From NCBI RefSeq assembly GCF_032854445.1, contig NC_088303.1, positions 8,005,501 through 8,069,500 on the forward strand: 64,000 nt of DNA, given 5' to 3'. Under the pieces are notes generated by a model. The model made no database searches. It was not told where the DNA came from and saw only the letters and a program-made list of their open reading frames with translations. Both the position numbers and the translations under genes were made by a program. The DNA is from Liolophura sinensis. Lineage: Eukaryota; Mollusca; Polyplacophora; Chitonida; Chitonidae. Positions 48,801 through 59,845 of the stretch are shown here, one piece after another (positions within the stretch are counted from its first letter, which is position 1; each line of letters begins with the position of its first letter).

Positions 48801-51800
48801 GGGTATCCGTATTGAAGAAAACCTAATGTGAAATGACCAGGTACAAAGTGTGAGAAAAAATACAATTCCTAGCCATAGGGATTCTCAGAAGAAAACGAAA
48901 ATAGTTAGTCATTCATTATAGTCAGATTTTTCCCTCACTTTGATTACTGCGTTGATTATGGAGAAATACCAGTTCTAAAAACAATGTTGAAGTTACAGAA
49001 AGGAGCTGCAAGACTGGTATTAAAAGATAATGTTGCAATTCCCAGTAGTAGTACTCGATCATTTCCAAAGGTTGAAATGGGTGTCATTTAGGGCAATGGT
49101 AAACTACCAAGGGGAATCAAATTTGGCTACATCATTCACATAATCGTTTTACGACCCAGACGTCAGCCAGTTGCGCACTGTTTACAGATCGCATATCTGC
49201 CCAGAGACCGCTTTTGCGCTGCCCATCTTTGATTCTGAGAAAGGTGGTAACATAATGGGGAGTTTTTGCCAAAACGAGCGCTCACGTCCTTAAGTAATTT
49301 GTGGGTACCTCAGTGCATCAAGATATCATGACCATGAAGGTCCTTGTCTTGGAGCTTGTGCCGTTCATGGATGCCCCATCATGGCCCAGGCCTCCAATTC
49401 CAGCATGACAATGCGAAATGCGTGTGTTTAGGTCATGGAGTGGTCATTGAGATCACGTGGCCCCGATCCCTTCGAACACGTATGGCATGCCCTTGGAAGA
49501 AGTTTTGACGTCTTGAGACGTCAACCCCAGAATGTTTAAGAGCTGGGGGCCATGTTGGTGCAGCAATAGCGCACTTTGCCTTGTGTGTTTAATGGGCGTT
49601 AGCAGATGTTCATGTTGATTTTGAAATTATATACATGTGTGTGAATGTTATAAAGTAGATTCTCATGTGTTTGATTAATGTATCAAACACAGCCAGAGGT
49701 GCTACTTTGGTTATTCCAGTAATCTTCCAGATATCTTGTATGCTACTATAGTGTGGTAAGTCTTGAAAGATTTGATCATGATAATGCGAGATGGAATTAT
49801 TGAGGTAGTGGTTATATCTCTTAAGTACATGCCGTGTAGTTAACCACGTGTCTTGGTCACGCTTGAATGTGTGTATCATATATCTAAAATTCAGCTTAGC
49901 CTTTGCTTGCCTATCTCTCACATCAGCCAGTCAGGATTTATTCTGTATCCCTTTAAAGAGTACTGGGTTAAATGTAATAAGCTTGCTGTACTGAAGGTCA
50001 GCGTGGGTACATGCATCCGGTTACAGTGGAGTGCTCCCGTGCCCCCATGCTCCCATGATCCCTTGCTCCCGGACACCCATCCAGCCAAGAGATTCATTGG
50101 TTTTGATTGGTGTTTTACGCCGTACTCAAGAATATTTCACTTATTCGACGGCGGCCAGCATTATGGTGGGTAGAAACCAGGCAGAGCCCAATGGAAACCC
50201 ACGACCATCCGCAGGTTGCTGACAGACCTTCCCACTTACGGCCGGAGAGGAAGCATTGGTTTTGAATTGTTCCTTCGGAGTGCGGGTTACCAGGTCCCAC
50301 ATACCAGTGTTGATGATCGAGGCACTGGAATGTGGCTTGAATGAACCATAGGAGGATAACCCGGTATTGTTAATTGAAGACAAGTGCCCTATCTCTTCTA
50401 ATTGTTGGAACACCTGGTTTGCTCATTTTAGCCAATGTATATACACTTAATTGTAGTAGGAATATTGAGTTTCTTTTCTCTCACATGGCTAGACCATCTG
50501 ATGAACAGCAAAGTAGTTTCTGTTACTATTAGGTTAATGTATCTAGTAGTTTCTGTCACATACTGTAAATACACATGACGAGAATGGGGATGTAAATAAA
50601 CTAGTATGGCTACTCCCTGAATTCCCAACGTTAGCGTTGTTTGTTAGGATAAGCAATTATCTGTAGCTTCTGCTAGTTACAATCCATAGTTTTTTTTTTC
50701 CTCGGAGTGCAATTTGATTGAGGTTCATGGTGTTTATGCATCACCTCCGGCTTGTTATACAGGGATTACTGGTCACTGATTGAGTGGAAACATTTAGACC
50801 ATTTCCCCATGCTTCGAAATCGGAAGTCTATTTTCGCCCACGCTGTAAAGGGTGATCACATAATCTCCAACATACAGCCGTAGGGATATAGAATATCCAT
50901 TTAGATTTTTATTTATTTAGATACTAAATAAGCTGTAATATAAGATGCAGATGCTTTAAACTGGGTGCTTGAGTGAACTGATGTGGACATGTATGTATGT
51001 TGTTCTGCTAATTAATGTCTACTTTAATATGGCATCCAATATTTGAAATGCCGAGCCATAACTTTAATCGTAAAAGGTCTTTTATTAACAGTTTGTTTTG
51101 GATGCTTATAGTGATTAGAGGCTAAGTGTACCAGATATAAAATACTGAAAGGTTATTGAAAGCTATATTCTAACTTGTGTCTAAAGGTGACCGACAAGAG
51201 CGGCCGATCTATGCAGTAAGGTATAACTGGGGTGTCCTTTGTACATGTATGTTGTTTCCATATTTTATTACTTGTTAAATACAGGGCATATTCTCAGATG
51301 TAAATACTTAACTATTAAACATACTTGTTAAATTCAGGACATATTCTCAGATGTAAATACTTAACTATTAAACATACTTGTTAAATTCAGGACATATTCT
51401 CAGATGTAAATGCTTAACTATTAAACAGTGCATTTTATTTTCAGTTAACACATCTATCGAGTGTACCACTACAATTGATTTGGTTTTCGTCATGGACCTC
51501 TCGGGTAGCGTTCAGACTCACGGATACGAAACCATGAAAGCATTCATCAAAGAAATGATTTCAAGATATCAAATCGGTTCTGCTAACACTAGAGTTGGTC
51601 TGGTTGTGTTTAATATTGAGGCTTATGTAGAGTTCTATCTGGACACGTATTATCAGAAAGAAGAACTAATTTCTGCCATGGACAATATCCGATCGTTTGG
51701 TAGGGAAACATATACCGATCGTGGGTTGTATTCTGCGCGTATGAACGTGCTACAGGAGTCAGCAGGAGATCGGCAAGATGTACCCAATGTAGTCTTGGTT

Positions 51801-52023
51801 CTAACTGATGGAAAATCCAAAGACCCTACAAAAACGGCGTACCAGGCAAATCTATTACACAGCAGTGGGGCAGAAGTTATCGCTTTGGGAATTGGAAGTA
51901 ATGCTGATCTCGACGAGCTGAACGCCATTGCTAGCGACCCTGACGAAGAAAATATGTATCGTGTGTCAGACTTTGACAGTATGTCCTCAATTATAGATGA
52001 ACTTGTGATGAAAACATGTGGAG
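42805..52023 (+). CDS. Unit C: secreted von Willebrand factor A-domain protein (3' end open)
   Basis: Exons 42,805-42,874, 43,659-43,673 and 51,445-52,023 join in frame with every intron in phase 1. Residues 1-28 (MISRSRRRDEGG, then a hydrophobic VLLIVKVLGLFLI) act as leader. Residues 39-215 form a vWA domain: DLSGS at 46-50, Thr119 in TYTD and Asp150 in LTDG complete a metal-ion-dependent adhesion site; Cys35 and Cys220 flank it and could pair. Such domains bind protein ligands through a divalent cation, usually outside the cell. Exon 1 is homologous to exon 1 of genes A and B. After 52,023 the donor gtatgt is good, but I cannot fix the next exon; without splicing the frame stops at 52,037. 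The gene may be cut off by the transposons from 52,979 on, or continue beyond the window. Confidence 0.65.
43659..43673 (+). other. Candidate 15-nt microexon of unit C
   Basis: TTTTAATACCAGAAG lies between a very strong acceptor (tttttcttcttttttctttcag) and a good donor (gtaagc). Both boundaries are phase 1, so it adds five residues without changing frame and extends the hydrophobic leader (FLIPE). Skipping it would also keep frame. Confidence 0.55.
43674..45090 (+). other. Part of the last intron of unit C
   Basis: Start of a 7.8-kb phase-1 intron. AT-rich sequence without recognised elements until the duplicated segment at 45,094. Confidence 0.5.
45094..45200 (+). repeat. Direct repeat copy 1 (partner at 50,390)
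   Basis: About 105 bp including gctcattttagccaat-like (actcattttagccaatatat) and attgagtttcttttttatca catggttagaccat, resembling 50,390-50,495 at roughly 80 per cent by eye. Confidence 0.65.
45735..45847 (+). repeat. SINE-A 3' part
   Basis: From gtctgccagcaagctgagga through gccgggtttgctcccaccat to ccaatcaaataaataaa. The usual gaaatattcttgagtacggc segment is missing, replaced by a direct join gtataagataacaccaatca. Confidence 0.85.
45848..47589 (+). other. Intron sequence of unit C, including possible 5' LINE remains
   Basis: Mostly unrecognised. Two related stretches near 46,080-46,330 (catgcttaagtttaatggca / catgattaagtttattacaa) suggest an old local duplication. From 46,910 to 47,095 a frame rich in Glu, Gln and Lys reads like a coiled coil and ends at a stop; it may belong to the first ORF of the LINE that follows. 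Confidence 0.35.
47590..49140 (+). pseudogene. Degenerate LINE reverse transcriptase
   Basis: Fragments in several frames resemble a non-LTR polyprotein: VLDKHSPLKT (47,708 on), a HPISTLSI-like block (near 48,190), FQSGFRPLHFCETAVL (about 48,281), a QAGVPQSSILGP motif (48,466) that normally precedes the catalytic ADD region, a frame reading SADNLSK in its place (near 48,590), and a LKLQKGAARLVLKD segment (about 48,985) typical of the C-terminus. Many stops and indels. It lies in the last intron of unit C. Confidence 0.7.
49255..49605 (+). pseudogene. Tc1/mariner-like transposase C-terminal relic
   Basis: Across shifting frames: GYLSASRYHD (about 49,298), LQFQHDNAK (about 49,390; the DNA with the second catalytic Asp), an ITWPRS-like block (about 49,447) and PFEHVWHALGRSFDVLRRQP (about 49,467), then ELGAMLVQQ and RTLPCVFNG interrupted by two stops. 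The order and spacing match the end of Tc1-like transposases. Terminal repeats not found. Confidence 0.7.
50107..50253 (-). repeat. SINE-A, 5'-truncated, 12-bp target duplication
   Basis: CATTGGTTTTGA flanks the element at 50,095-50,106 and 50,254-50,265. The body is well conserved (gtgttttacgccgtactcaa, cggcggccagcattatggtg), suggesting a fairly recent insertion into the intron of unit C. Confidence 0.9.
50390..50495 (+). repeat. Direct repeat copy 2 (partner at 45,094)
   Basis: Contains tttgctcattttagccaatg and attgagtttcttttctctcac atggctagaccat. The pair brackets about 5.2 kb holding the LINE and Tc1 relics. Confidence 0.65.
51271..51430. repeat. 53-bp tandem triplication before the vWA exon
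   Basis: Three units starting cttgttaaat at 51,271, 51,324 and 51,377 contain ggacatattctcagatgtaa and tacttaactattaaacata. The last unit runs into the acceptor of the vWA exon (tgcattttattttcag), so the branch-point-like ttaactattaaac is present three times. Confidence 0.9.
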
Positions 52024-52978
52024 GTATGTATATGTAGTGTATGGAAAGTACTTAGCGAATTTAAATTAACATCTGACTCCTTCTGAGTGTGAATTTTGAG
52101 TTTAAGGTATAAAAAGGAAATAATGTAAATGTACTGTATATCAGTTACAGATGATTAAGAATTTTCAATGGACATAGAATTACCCTTCTGTAACTGTTTG
52201 TGGGACCTTGCATGGTGGCAATAAGTGGTCGATGATACTGTTTGCGTAGTATAATGTTCATTAGGACTTCTTGGTTTCCCCCAATATTGTGTCCATAATT
52301 ATGTGGGAAAGTTTGTCTTTGACATGCCATTAGCTGGTGGTTTACTCTGGCCACTTCGGTTCCCTTGGAAGTGATGAATATATAGTGTGTCAAGCATGCA
52401 TCAAACTTCAGTTTCCTCACCCCGTAAAACTGGTGGCTATTGTATTTATGGTGGTGTCGAGCTTTTTTTTGACAGTTAAGTAAATCAATGCACATCTTCT
52501 TTCAACAGTTTTATGCATGAAATCCTAGATCATTTAACAACAAGACTAACACTTAACTGAATGCTTTGGCACAAAAGGATATATGTGTATTTGGGTTGGT
52601 CATATTGGGTGGTTTCCTTATACTGTAGGCATTATAGTGACCACAAAACATAATGTAGTCACCAAAAATTGTCTTCTTGACCATGCACATCCGGGCATTT
52701 CGCTGGCATGAAGCAGTGGCTAGTAGATAAGGAGATAATTTAGACAACATGAGATGATGGGGAAATAAAAAGCATTGGGTCATATTCTGAGAACATCAGC
52801 TGATAATAAACTAAAATTACAGTACGTTGATCAACCCAACACTGCACAGCATTGTAAATTGTGAACATCAACAAAACCTGACTTTTGACTTATGAAACTG
52901 TGAAGCAGAGCTTGTATTTTACTCCTATGGTTTTTAAGAAATAACACATACATATATATCTTGCCAAATTGTTCAAAT
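52024..52978 (+). other. Sequence after the vWA exon, no certain exon
   Basis: A weak candidate terminal exon begins at 52,509 after ttctttcaacag; it would add six codons before a stop at 52,526. I do not trust it. Nothing else recognised before the LTR. Confidence 0.4.
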
Positions 52979-53314
52979 TGTAACGGGGTTTAAACATATA
53001 GTCAAGGAAACAAACAAAGTCAAGGGGACCGTTTATTCCCAGCAGGTTCAGACGGGTACAAGGCCCACATAAAAACCATAACCCGCCAATGGACGAGGGC
53101 TACGCCCGATTACCCATCTCCACATTGCACGAGTGGGAAAACTCAGACTTCTACTGATTGGCAAAACATTAGACTGTATAACATGTTGTCTGCGACAAGC
53201 AAAGTCCGCACAGCCAGCTCCCCCGAAACACAATGCCGCCTACTGCTGAGCAATCAAAACATCGACAACGTGTCATGTGATGCAAGCGCTAACATACTAT
53301 GCCAAACTCCAACA
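52979..53314 (-). repeat. Probable LTR of the gypsy element (3' LTR)
   Basis: Read on the minus strand it begins TGTTGGAG and ends CCCCGTTACA, with an AATAAA about 50 nt before its end. It lies downstream of the integrase on that strand, where the 3' LTR should be. The 5' partner is outside the window, so the boundaries are not confirmed. Confidence 0.5.
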
Positions 53315-53459
53315 GGTTTTCACGCTGGGATGATTATAGAAATATCCCTGCCTGCTCCCTGACTTACTTTTTTTTATCCTTATAATAAGATTAAAATAAA
53401 ATACAAATACTACCTACCGCCACATACTATCCCTTGTGCGAAAATGAGTGCCCGTCATT

Positions 53460-55835
53460 TCATGCACAGGAATGGCTTATCCTCAGGACAAAAAACAGGG
53501 GTTCGACAAACCTCATCCCGCATCTCGCCCGAGATGCTGGAATCTGAAATGAGCGTGAAACATTGACTTTTGCAGCCCAAGCACTCCTGTTGCTCATTGT
53601 AAACTTACTAGAGGCCATCCACTTGGGCATCGTCTTAATTCGAGATGATCTTCTTGGCGCGAGGATTAGCCTTTGATCAGGTTCTGGTTCATTAGGTGGC
53701 AGCACCACTTCCGCATCCTGCAACGGCTCAGCTGATTCTATACCTGTCAATTCAGACATTTGAGAAATGTCATAAACGTCAACCGTCAGAACCCCCTTCA
53801 CTATCACCCTCCTCTCAGGGTACACCTGAAGCATCTGACTGACAGTCTGAAAACCCTTTTTTGCCAGATATTGCCCCAACAGGCAATTAAACGTTTCTGT
53901 GCAGTGTACGCTTACTTCCGACTCCATATTCCCTTTGGACCTCAAAGACTGGGATTCATTCAGTTGCCTCAATACCACATAAACATCGCTCTCCCAGCGA
54001 TCATAGATTTCATGCTTACCTTCAAAGGCTAAACGTCCTAACAAATACCCAGTAAACTACCTCTATCACGATCATAGTTTGCTGTCTGCTTCATTTGGGC
54101 CACTTGACTCGCTAAATCATACGACTCCTTTAATCTACCACGAAGGTCTGCGACATACTTTGTGAGACTGTTAAAATCTGCACAGTTACTCCACCTAAAA
54201 GCTAGGTCACGTAGGAGCCGAGAACAACGGCCCAACATTAAGAAAAATGGAGCATGCACTGTACTCTCATACCTGGTGCAGTTATAAGCGTGAACAAGAG
54301 GCATCACGTGCGACTTCCAGTTTGGCTTTAACTGGTTGGGTAAAGTTCCTAACATATCCAAAAGAGTCCTATTAAAACATTCACATATCCCCTGACCCAT
54401 GAGATGGTAAGGTGTGGTACGAGATTTAAAGATTTTCAGAAGTGAGCAAAGCTCTCTAAGTAGATTTCCTGCAAAATTCGGCCGTTGATCCGAACGCAAC
54501 AACAACGCCATACTATAATGAACGATGAAATTGTTAAATATGGCATCGGCAGTAGTTTTGACATGCATGTTCTTAGTAGGCACTGCCACTGCATACCTTG
54601 TAAAATGGTCCGTAATGACCAGAGTTTGTTGAAAACCACCTTTAGATCGCTCTAACATCAAAAAATCTGTGCATGCCAGCTCAAGTGGTTGTGAGGATCT
54701 GATGTTTACTATAGGTGCCCTGAGTGGCAAATGACATTTACGCTTGATGCATCTTTCACAGTTTTCAATTCATCTGGAAACATCTGAAGTCATTTTAGCC
54801 AGTAACATCTTTTTCTCAAAAGCAATAGAGTGCGTTCTCCCCTAACCTTTTTGCATTCTCTAATCATCTGAGGTCATCTCCGATTATTCTTGCTCTAGTG
54901 TGATCTCAAAGTCGTCTAACACTTCTTCTGAGCAGTTCAGTGTTTCTACTGCTGGCTTTTCCCCTGTGTGACTCTGCAAATAGCCTTCACAGTATCCTTG
55001 GAGAGAACTTTGCTCACACCAGTTGACATTCTCGACAAAGTATTGGCGTCCGAATTCCTCTTACCCTGAACATAATCAATATTGAAGTTAAACGATACCA
55101 GCGAAGCCAACCAGCGATGGCTGGTTACATCTAGCTTCGCTCATGTAAGCACATATGTTAACGGATTGTTGTCGGTCTTTACCATAAACTTTGCACCGTA
55201 CAGGTAGTCACGGAATTTTTCGGTGACAGCCCATTTCAAAGCCAAGAATTTAAGTTTATTAACAGGATAGTTCCTGTCCGATTTGGAGAGACTCTTGCTT
55301 GCATACGAAATTACATGCCTGCCATCACCCTGATGCTTTTACAACACAGCCCCCAACCCCTTTAGACTAGCATCCGTGTGCACTTCAAACAGCTTACCGT
55401 AGTCAGCGTATCCCAAAATCGGTGGGGACAGTAACTTCTCTTTCAGCGTTTGGAACGAATCTTCTTGCGCCTACTCCAAATCCACTGCTTGCCGACCTCA
55501 GATCCTGGGTTCTGTCGAGTTCTTGTTTTAGATCTTCCTTTCTGGGCACTGCTCAAGGGCAATAAGTCTGTGTGGGGCCGCGCTATATTAGCAAAATCTT
55601 TAATAAATTTTCTACAATAACCCGAAAAAAATCACCTAAAACTGATGTACCTCCATCTGGGTAACTAGGGGTTGGCCAGCTCTTGACTTTCTCAATCTTA
55701 TCCGGATCCGTCTCAATCCCATCCTTGGGAATCGCATGTCCTACATACCTAACTTGATTTTTAAATAACATACACTTCTTCGCGGAAAGCTTTAAGTTGT
55801 TAGCCCTTAGCCCGTCGAACACAGCTTGAATATAA
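53460..55835 (-). pseudogene. Ty3/gypsy pol, distal half: RT end, RNase H, integrase
   Basis: On the minus strand, from high to low coordinates: end of the reverse transcriptase (LKLSAKKCMLF, VRYVGHAIPKDGIETDP, about 55,800-55,700), RNase H (HTDASLKG near 55,360, NYPVNKLKFLALKWAV near 55,240, VKTDNNPLTY near 55,180), integrase core (54,730-54,038; ACTDFL, LLRSDQ and CECFNRTLL hold the D, D and E), and the integrase C-terminal part (54,044-53,460; LAFEGKHEIYDRWESDVYV). At least two stops interrupt RNase H, whose usual catalytic Glu is Lys, and frameshifts occur elsewhere. It is dead and is the continuation of 61,640-64,000, split by later insertions. Confidence 0.85.
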
Positions 55836-56397
55836 GCGTCATGTCCGACATTCCTATACCATGTGTAGTCCGCAATGGGCGTTCCAAGTCGATAATCGCA
55901 AGATCCATTTCCAAAACAACGTTTAACACTAGCTCTCAAAGACAAAGGTATGTAAGAAATTGTACAAATAGGAAATAGAGCCGGTATCACACAAGAGAGA
56001 AGCGGTCATCAATTTTCAATGATACCGAACAGACAGTGAATATTCCAGGCATGAATTCCATATTAAAGTTCAAATTCGTAGTTCATGAAAGGTCAAATAA
56101 CAATTAAACAAGGTATCTCAGTCGCGCTTTGATTACAACTGTTCATAAAGGCATCATGCAAATGTAATGAGCATGGCTGCCTTTACGGCTCCTAGCCCCA
56201 GGCTAGGCGGTATTAGATACAGTTCGAAAATGACAAGCGTAACAGACCTTAACCGAACAGACTGTGATTCAAAAGTAACGCACGATTACGTTTTTCCCCT
56301 TTAATATGTAAGGATCTCATACTACAAGAGGCACCATCTATAATGTTACACATGACATACTGGTCTGTATAAATGCTGTCTACAAGATAGACGGTTA
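55836..56397 (-). mobile_element. Probable remainder of the Penelope-like insertion
   Basis: Non-gypsy sequence between the distal gypsy half and the Harbinger TIR. It should be the downstream part of the element at 60,326-61,640, separated from it by the Harbinger insertion. I see no reliable protein match in it; assignment is by position. Confidence 0.4.
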
Positions 56398-56589
56398 AGC
56401 TGCGTTTACCGAACACGCGGATTGCGGGTCGCGGCAACGGAATGCGGTATGTAAAACGCGGTAAATATACCACTGTCCGTGGCGGTATCACTTCAGGTTT
56501 CTTAAGCATGGCGCCCATCTGGTCCGTCCCTTCTCAAATCACGACGCAACCGAATCCAGGGGGATGTAATCATCGCCGTTGGGGCCTTT

Positions 56590-58842
56590 GTGATAGCAAG
56601 GAAGAGACGTTCTAGACGAAGGCGAAGATGGGCAGTTCATCCTATTTTCAAGAGACGGAAGGAACAAGAAGCATATCACAACCTGGTACAGGAGCTGGGA
56701 TTAGACGAAGATATGTTTCAATGCTACTTTCGATTCAGACGTGAACAATTTGCCCAGCTCTTGTTCGTGCTACGTGAGGATCTTGTCAAGTTCCATCGAT
56801 CGACAGAAGTCCTTTGTCCAAGACAAAGTTTGGCAATTTGCATAAGGTAATAATAATAATTGCATAGATAATAAACGCAAACAGCACTTTTCAATACTTG
56901 TAATTGTTTTACTGGAATGATAGAAACCAAATATTGACGTAAGATAGGTGCAAATGACTTAACTTTTTGACTTCACAATATTATGCTGTTAACTTAAAAT
57001 AGTTTTTGTCCAAGGCATGGCTTACAGGTAACAATGAAAACAATTAAAATCACAGCAAAGTAATCAGAAACCCTTCTTGATTTAGATTCGCAATGCAACA
57101 TGAGATTACTGTATGCGAAGTTGTTCTGTTCTGCACAGCTACTATTGAAAAGTCATGTGCATAGCCGCAGAAAGCAGGTCGGACATTGCTCCAGAACACT
57201 CATTTTGGCTCCGTATCCCTGTGTCCTCGTAGTGGGTAGATATCGGCGCCAGGTGCTTGTTGGCATATCGAACATTTGGAGCAAAAGGAGCAAGTTCATT
57301 TCGTGGTAGTAGAGGCACTATTGGAATCTGTATTCCACTCTGATTTTCTGCGTTAAAAAAGACTTGTGACAATTGGAGCTTAATAAATGCTTGTGTTTCC
57401 TTTGGTAGTTCCTTCATACGCTTGGTGGGAAGGTCTGTCAGCAACCTGCGGATGGTCGTGGGTTTCCCCCGGGCTCTGCCCGGTTTCCACCCACAATAAT
57501 GCTGGCCGCCGTCGTATTAGTGAAATATTCTTGAATACGGCGTAAAACACCAATCAAATAAATAAAATAAATAAATCGTACGCTTGGCATAATTCGCGAA
57601 TAGCAGCTCATCGGGATTAGTTTCCGTATTTCCTTGAAGTTCTTCATGATTCTTTTTGCTTTCATTAATGAAATCAGTCAGAGCAATTCAATTCAAGTGT
57701 CCTCTGCTAAGTGTCGTTTTCCACTTCTCTTTGGAGTTTTACTGACTCTTCCAGTAGATGTGCTTGGGGTAGGCGAAACTGATGAAGCTGCAGTTTCCAG
57801 TGGCAGAGATTCACTAAAGGAGCTAACTTCAGACCTATGAAAAAAAGAATGAAAAAAAAAAAAAAGAATGTAGTCAATCTACTTATAACTATGCTATTTT
57901 TGCAGGTACCTGGCAACCGGGGAATCAAATGCATCGCTCGCCTTCAGCTATCGCGTCGGTGTCTCTACAATATCTAAGTTGGTACCAGAAGTATGTGATG
58001 CTATTTGGAAACAAAGAGATGTTGCGATGAATGTACCCAGCACCAGCAACGACTGGAGATTGATAGCAGCTAACTTTTGGGAGAATTGGCAATTCCCACA
58101 CTGCTTAGGTGCACTAGATGGGAAACATGTGGTTGTGATGAAGCCTTGGAAATCGGGGCCTCTATATTTTAATTATAAAGGGACTTGCTCTATCGTTCTA
58201 ATGGCCCTTGTTGATGCTAAACTTAAGTTCATTGCAATTAATACAGGTTCGTTGGGTAGAAATAGCGACGGAGGAATCTTTGCCCGAAGTAACATGGGAC
58301 AATGTTTCACTAATGGGACATTAAATTTTCCATCTAGCTCAGTGATTCCGGGTTTTGAAAGTCTTGGTCCTTTACCGTATGTTGCGGTGGGAGATGAGGC
58401 GTTTCCTCTACTTCCAAACTTAATGCGCCCTTTCCCTGGTAAAGATAACTCTTTGGAAAAGCAAATATTCAACTATAGACTAAGTCGAGCTCGTAGAATA
58501 GTGGAAAATGCATTTGGTATTTTGGCCGCTCGATGGAGGGTATTTCACACGAAAATCGCCCTGCACCCATCCCATGCCAATTCCGTCGTCAAAGCTGCAT
58601 TTGTACTGCATAACTTGTTGCAGAGGACAAGTACTCCAGCCCAATTGACTCAGCTGATGGAAGAAATGGCAGACATGGATGCCGTTGATGGCCTCGCTCC
58701 TTTGTCACGTATGGGAAACAGGGCCAGTGAAGAAGCAATTTCTGTTCGTAATACCTTCAAGGATTTCTTTATGAGAGGCAAATCGCTTCCATGGCAGAGA
58801 CAACACGTGTTGAGAGGTTCTTTTGATGCCGACAACAATTGA
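56590..58842 (+). CDS. PIF/Harbinger transposase (HARBI1-like DDE nuclease)
   Basis: Two exons: about 56,590-56,846 and 57,906-58,842 (stop). The donor gtaata and acceptor ctatttttgcag give an in-frame Arg at the junction, restoring RYLATGESNASLAFSYRVGV, a conserved Harbinger block that binds DNA (helix-turn-helix). All catalytic positions are present: Asp in ALDGKHVVV, Asp in AVGDEAFPLL and Glu in RRIVENAFGILAARW. Length (about 400 residues) is normal. The N-terminus is a problem: the Arg-rich start (ARKRRSRRRRR) has no upstream ATG in frame, while an ATG at 56,508 lies in another frame, so a small frameshift or an unseen start is likely. It may be just inactivated or nearly intact. Confidence 0.85.
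57426..57578 (+). repeat. SINE-A inserted in the MADF gene, 9-bp target duplication
   Basis: Headless SINE-A (tgggaaggtctgtcagcaac ... aataaaataaataaatcg). TACGCTTGG lies on both sides (57,417-57,425 and 57,579-57,587). Removing it by eye rejoins the MADF exon in frame, so the insertion postdates the Harbinger element. Confidence 0.93.
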
Positions 58843-59430
58843 TGATACGTACCTGTTATCTTCATTAACACTCTGTGTACCAGCGTACGAATCGTTGTCG
58901 CCCGTTTCTTCGATATCAGGAACATTAGTGTTGGCCCTGGAAAGAAACAAAGAATGGTGTGTTGTCGTTTCAAATGATTTTCTTTTAGAAAGAACCTTGC
59001 AGTATTGCAGACTCGAACACAAACACTGATATAAACAAGACTTGTTTTGTCCTGAAAGTGCATGCATCTCTTGCTTGGTTCAGAAACAGCTACACTTCTT
59101 CCTGCCAAAGTACATTGTGTTTTCATTTGTAAGTATAGGCCTAGACAATGACCAAGTTGTTTTATTTGTGAACTTACTCATTTTCAGCTATGTATGGTTC
59201 CAGAAACGACAGAGTATCAAAGAACTTCCATTTATGGACTTTTTCTAGCTGCGTCACCACTTTTCTTTTCCTTCAGAAGTCTGCATTGCTTCAGGTAGCT
59301 ATCTCGCAAGTTTTTCCATTTTCCTCGCCATGCTTTTCCTGTAATAATAAACAAAGGCGTTTTCTAGCCCTAGCACTTTTAAATAAGTAATACAATCATG
59401 TGCAAATGTGCAGATATCAACTCAAACATG

Positions 59431-59727
59431 ATTGTTTGTTTGTTTGTTTGATTGGTGTTTATAGCCATACTTAAGAATCTTTCACTTATATGAAGGCTTG
59501 CCAGCTTACGGGTGGAGGAAGCCGGAGTACCCGGAGGGAACCACCAACCTTTGGTGAGTGCTGGCCACTCTTTCACATATGTCATACATCCAGTTCCACA
59601 CACAGAGCGCAACCCAGGAGTACATCACAGTGGTGAAAGGCAAGTGATTTCCAGCGAATGTATCACTGCTTTTTTGCAGATGTACAAGCGTTGTCAATCA
59701 CTTAGCCACCAAGGCCCCAAAACAGTG
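59431..59727 (-). repeat. Second SINE type inside the Harbinger element
   Basis: From the tail (tttgtttgtttgattggtgt, ccatacttaagaatctttca) to a tRNA-like head (complement: ggccttggtggctaagtgat). The 3' part resembles SINE-A, but the middle (cggagtacccggagggaacc) and the head differ, so it is a relative with a different body. It sits in the first intron of the MADF gene. Confidence 0.75.
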
Positions 59728-59734
59728 TGAGCGA

Positions 59735-59845
59735 AAGAATCATTACAATTCTCTGACCGAGGCTGGATTTGAGCCTGAGCCTCATATGTCCGAACAGCTG
59801 AAAGACGTGCGCCTTTAGCTACATGGCCACGACCGGCTCCAAACT
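59735..59845 (-). repeat. tRNA-like head of another SINE
   Basis: The complement begins gagccggtcgtggccatgta gctaaaggcg and contains the B-box-like ggctcaaatcc. It has no visible tail and may be the head of a truncated or merged copy. Confidence 0.5.

Noticed and set aside
52509-52528. Terminal exon of unit C
   Set aside because: An acceptor (ttctttcaacag) and six codons before a stop fit the phase, but an exon this short with no conserved content cannot be supported by eye.
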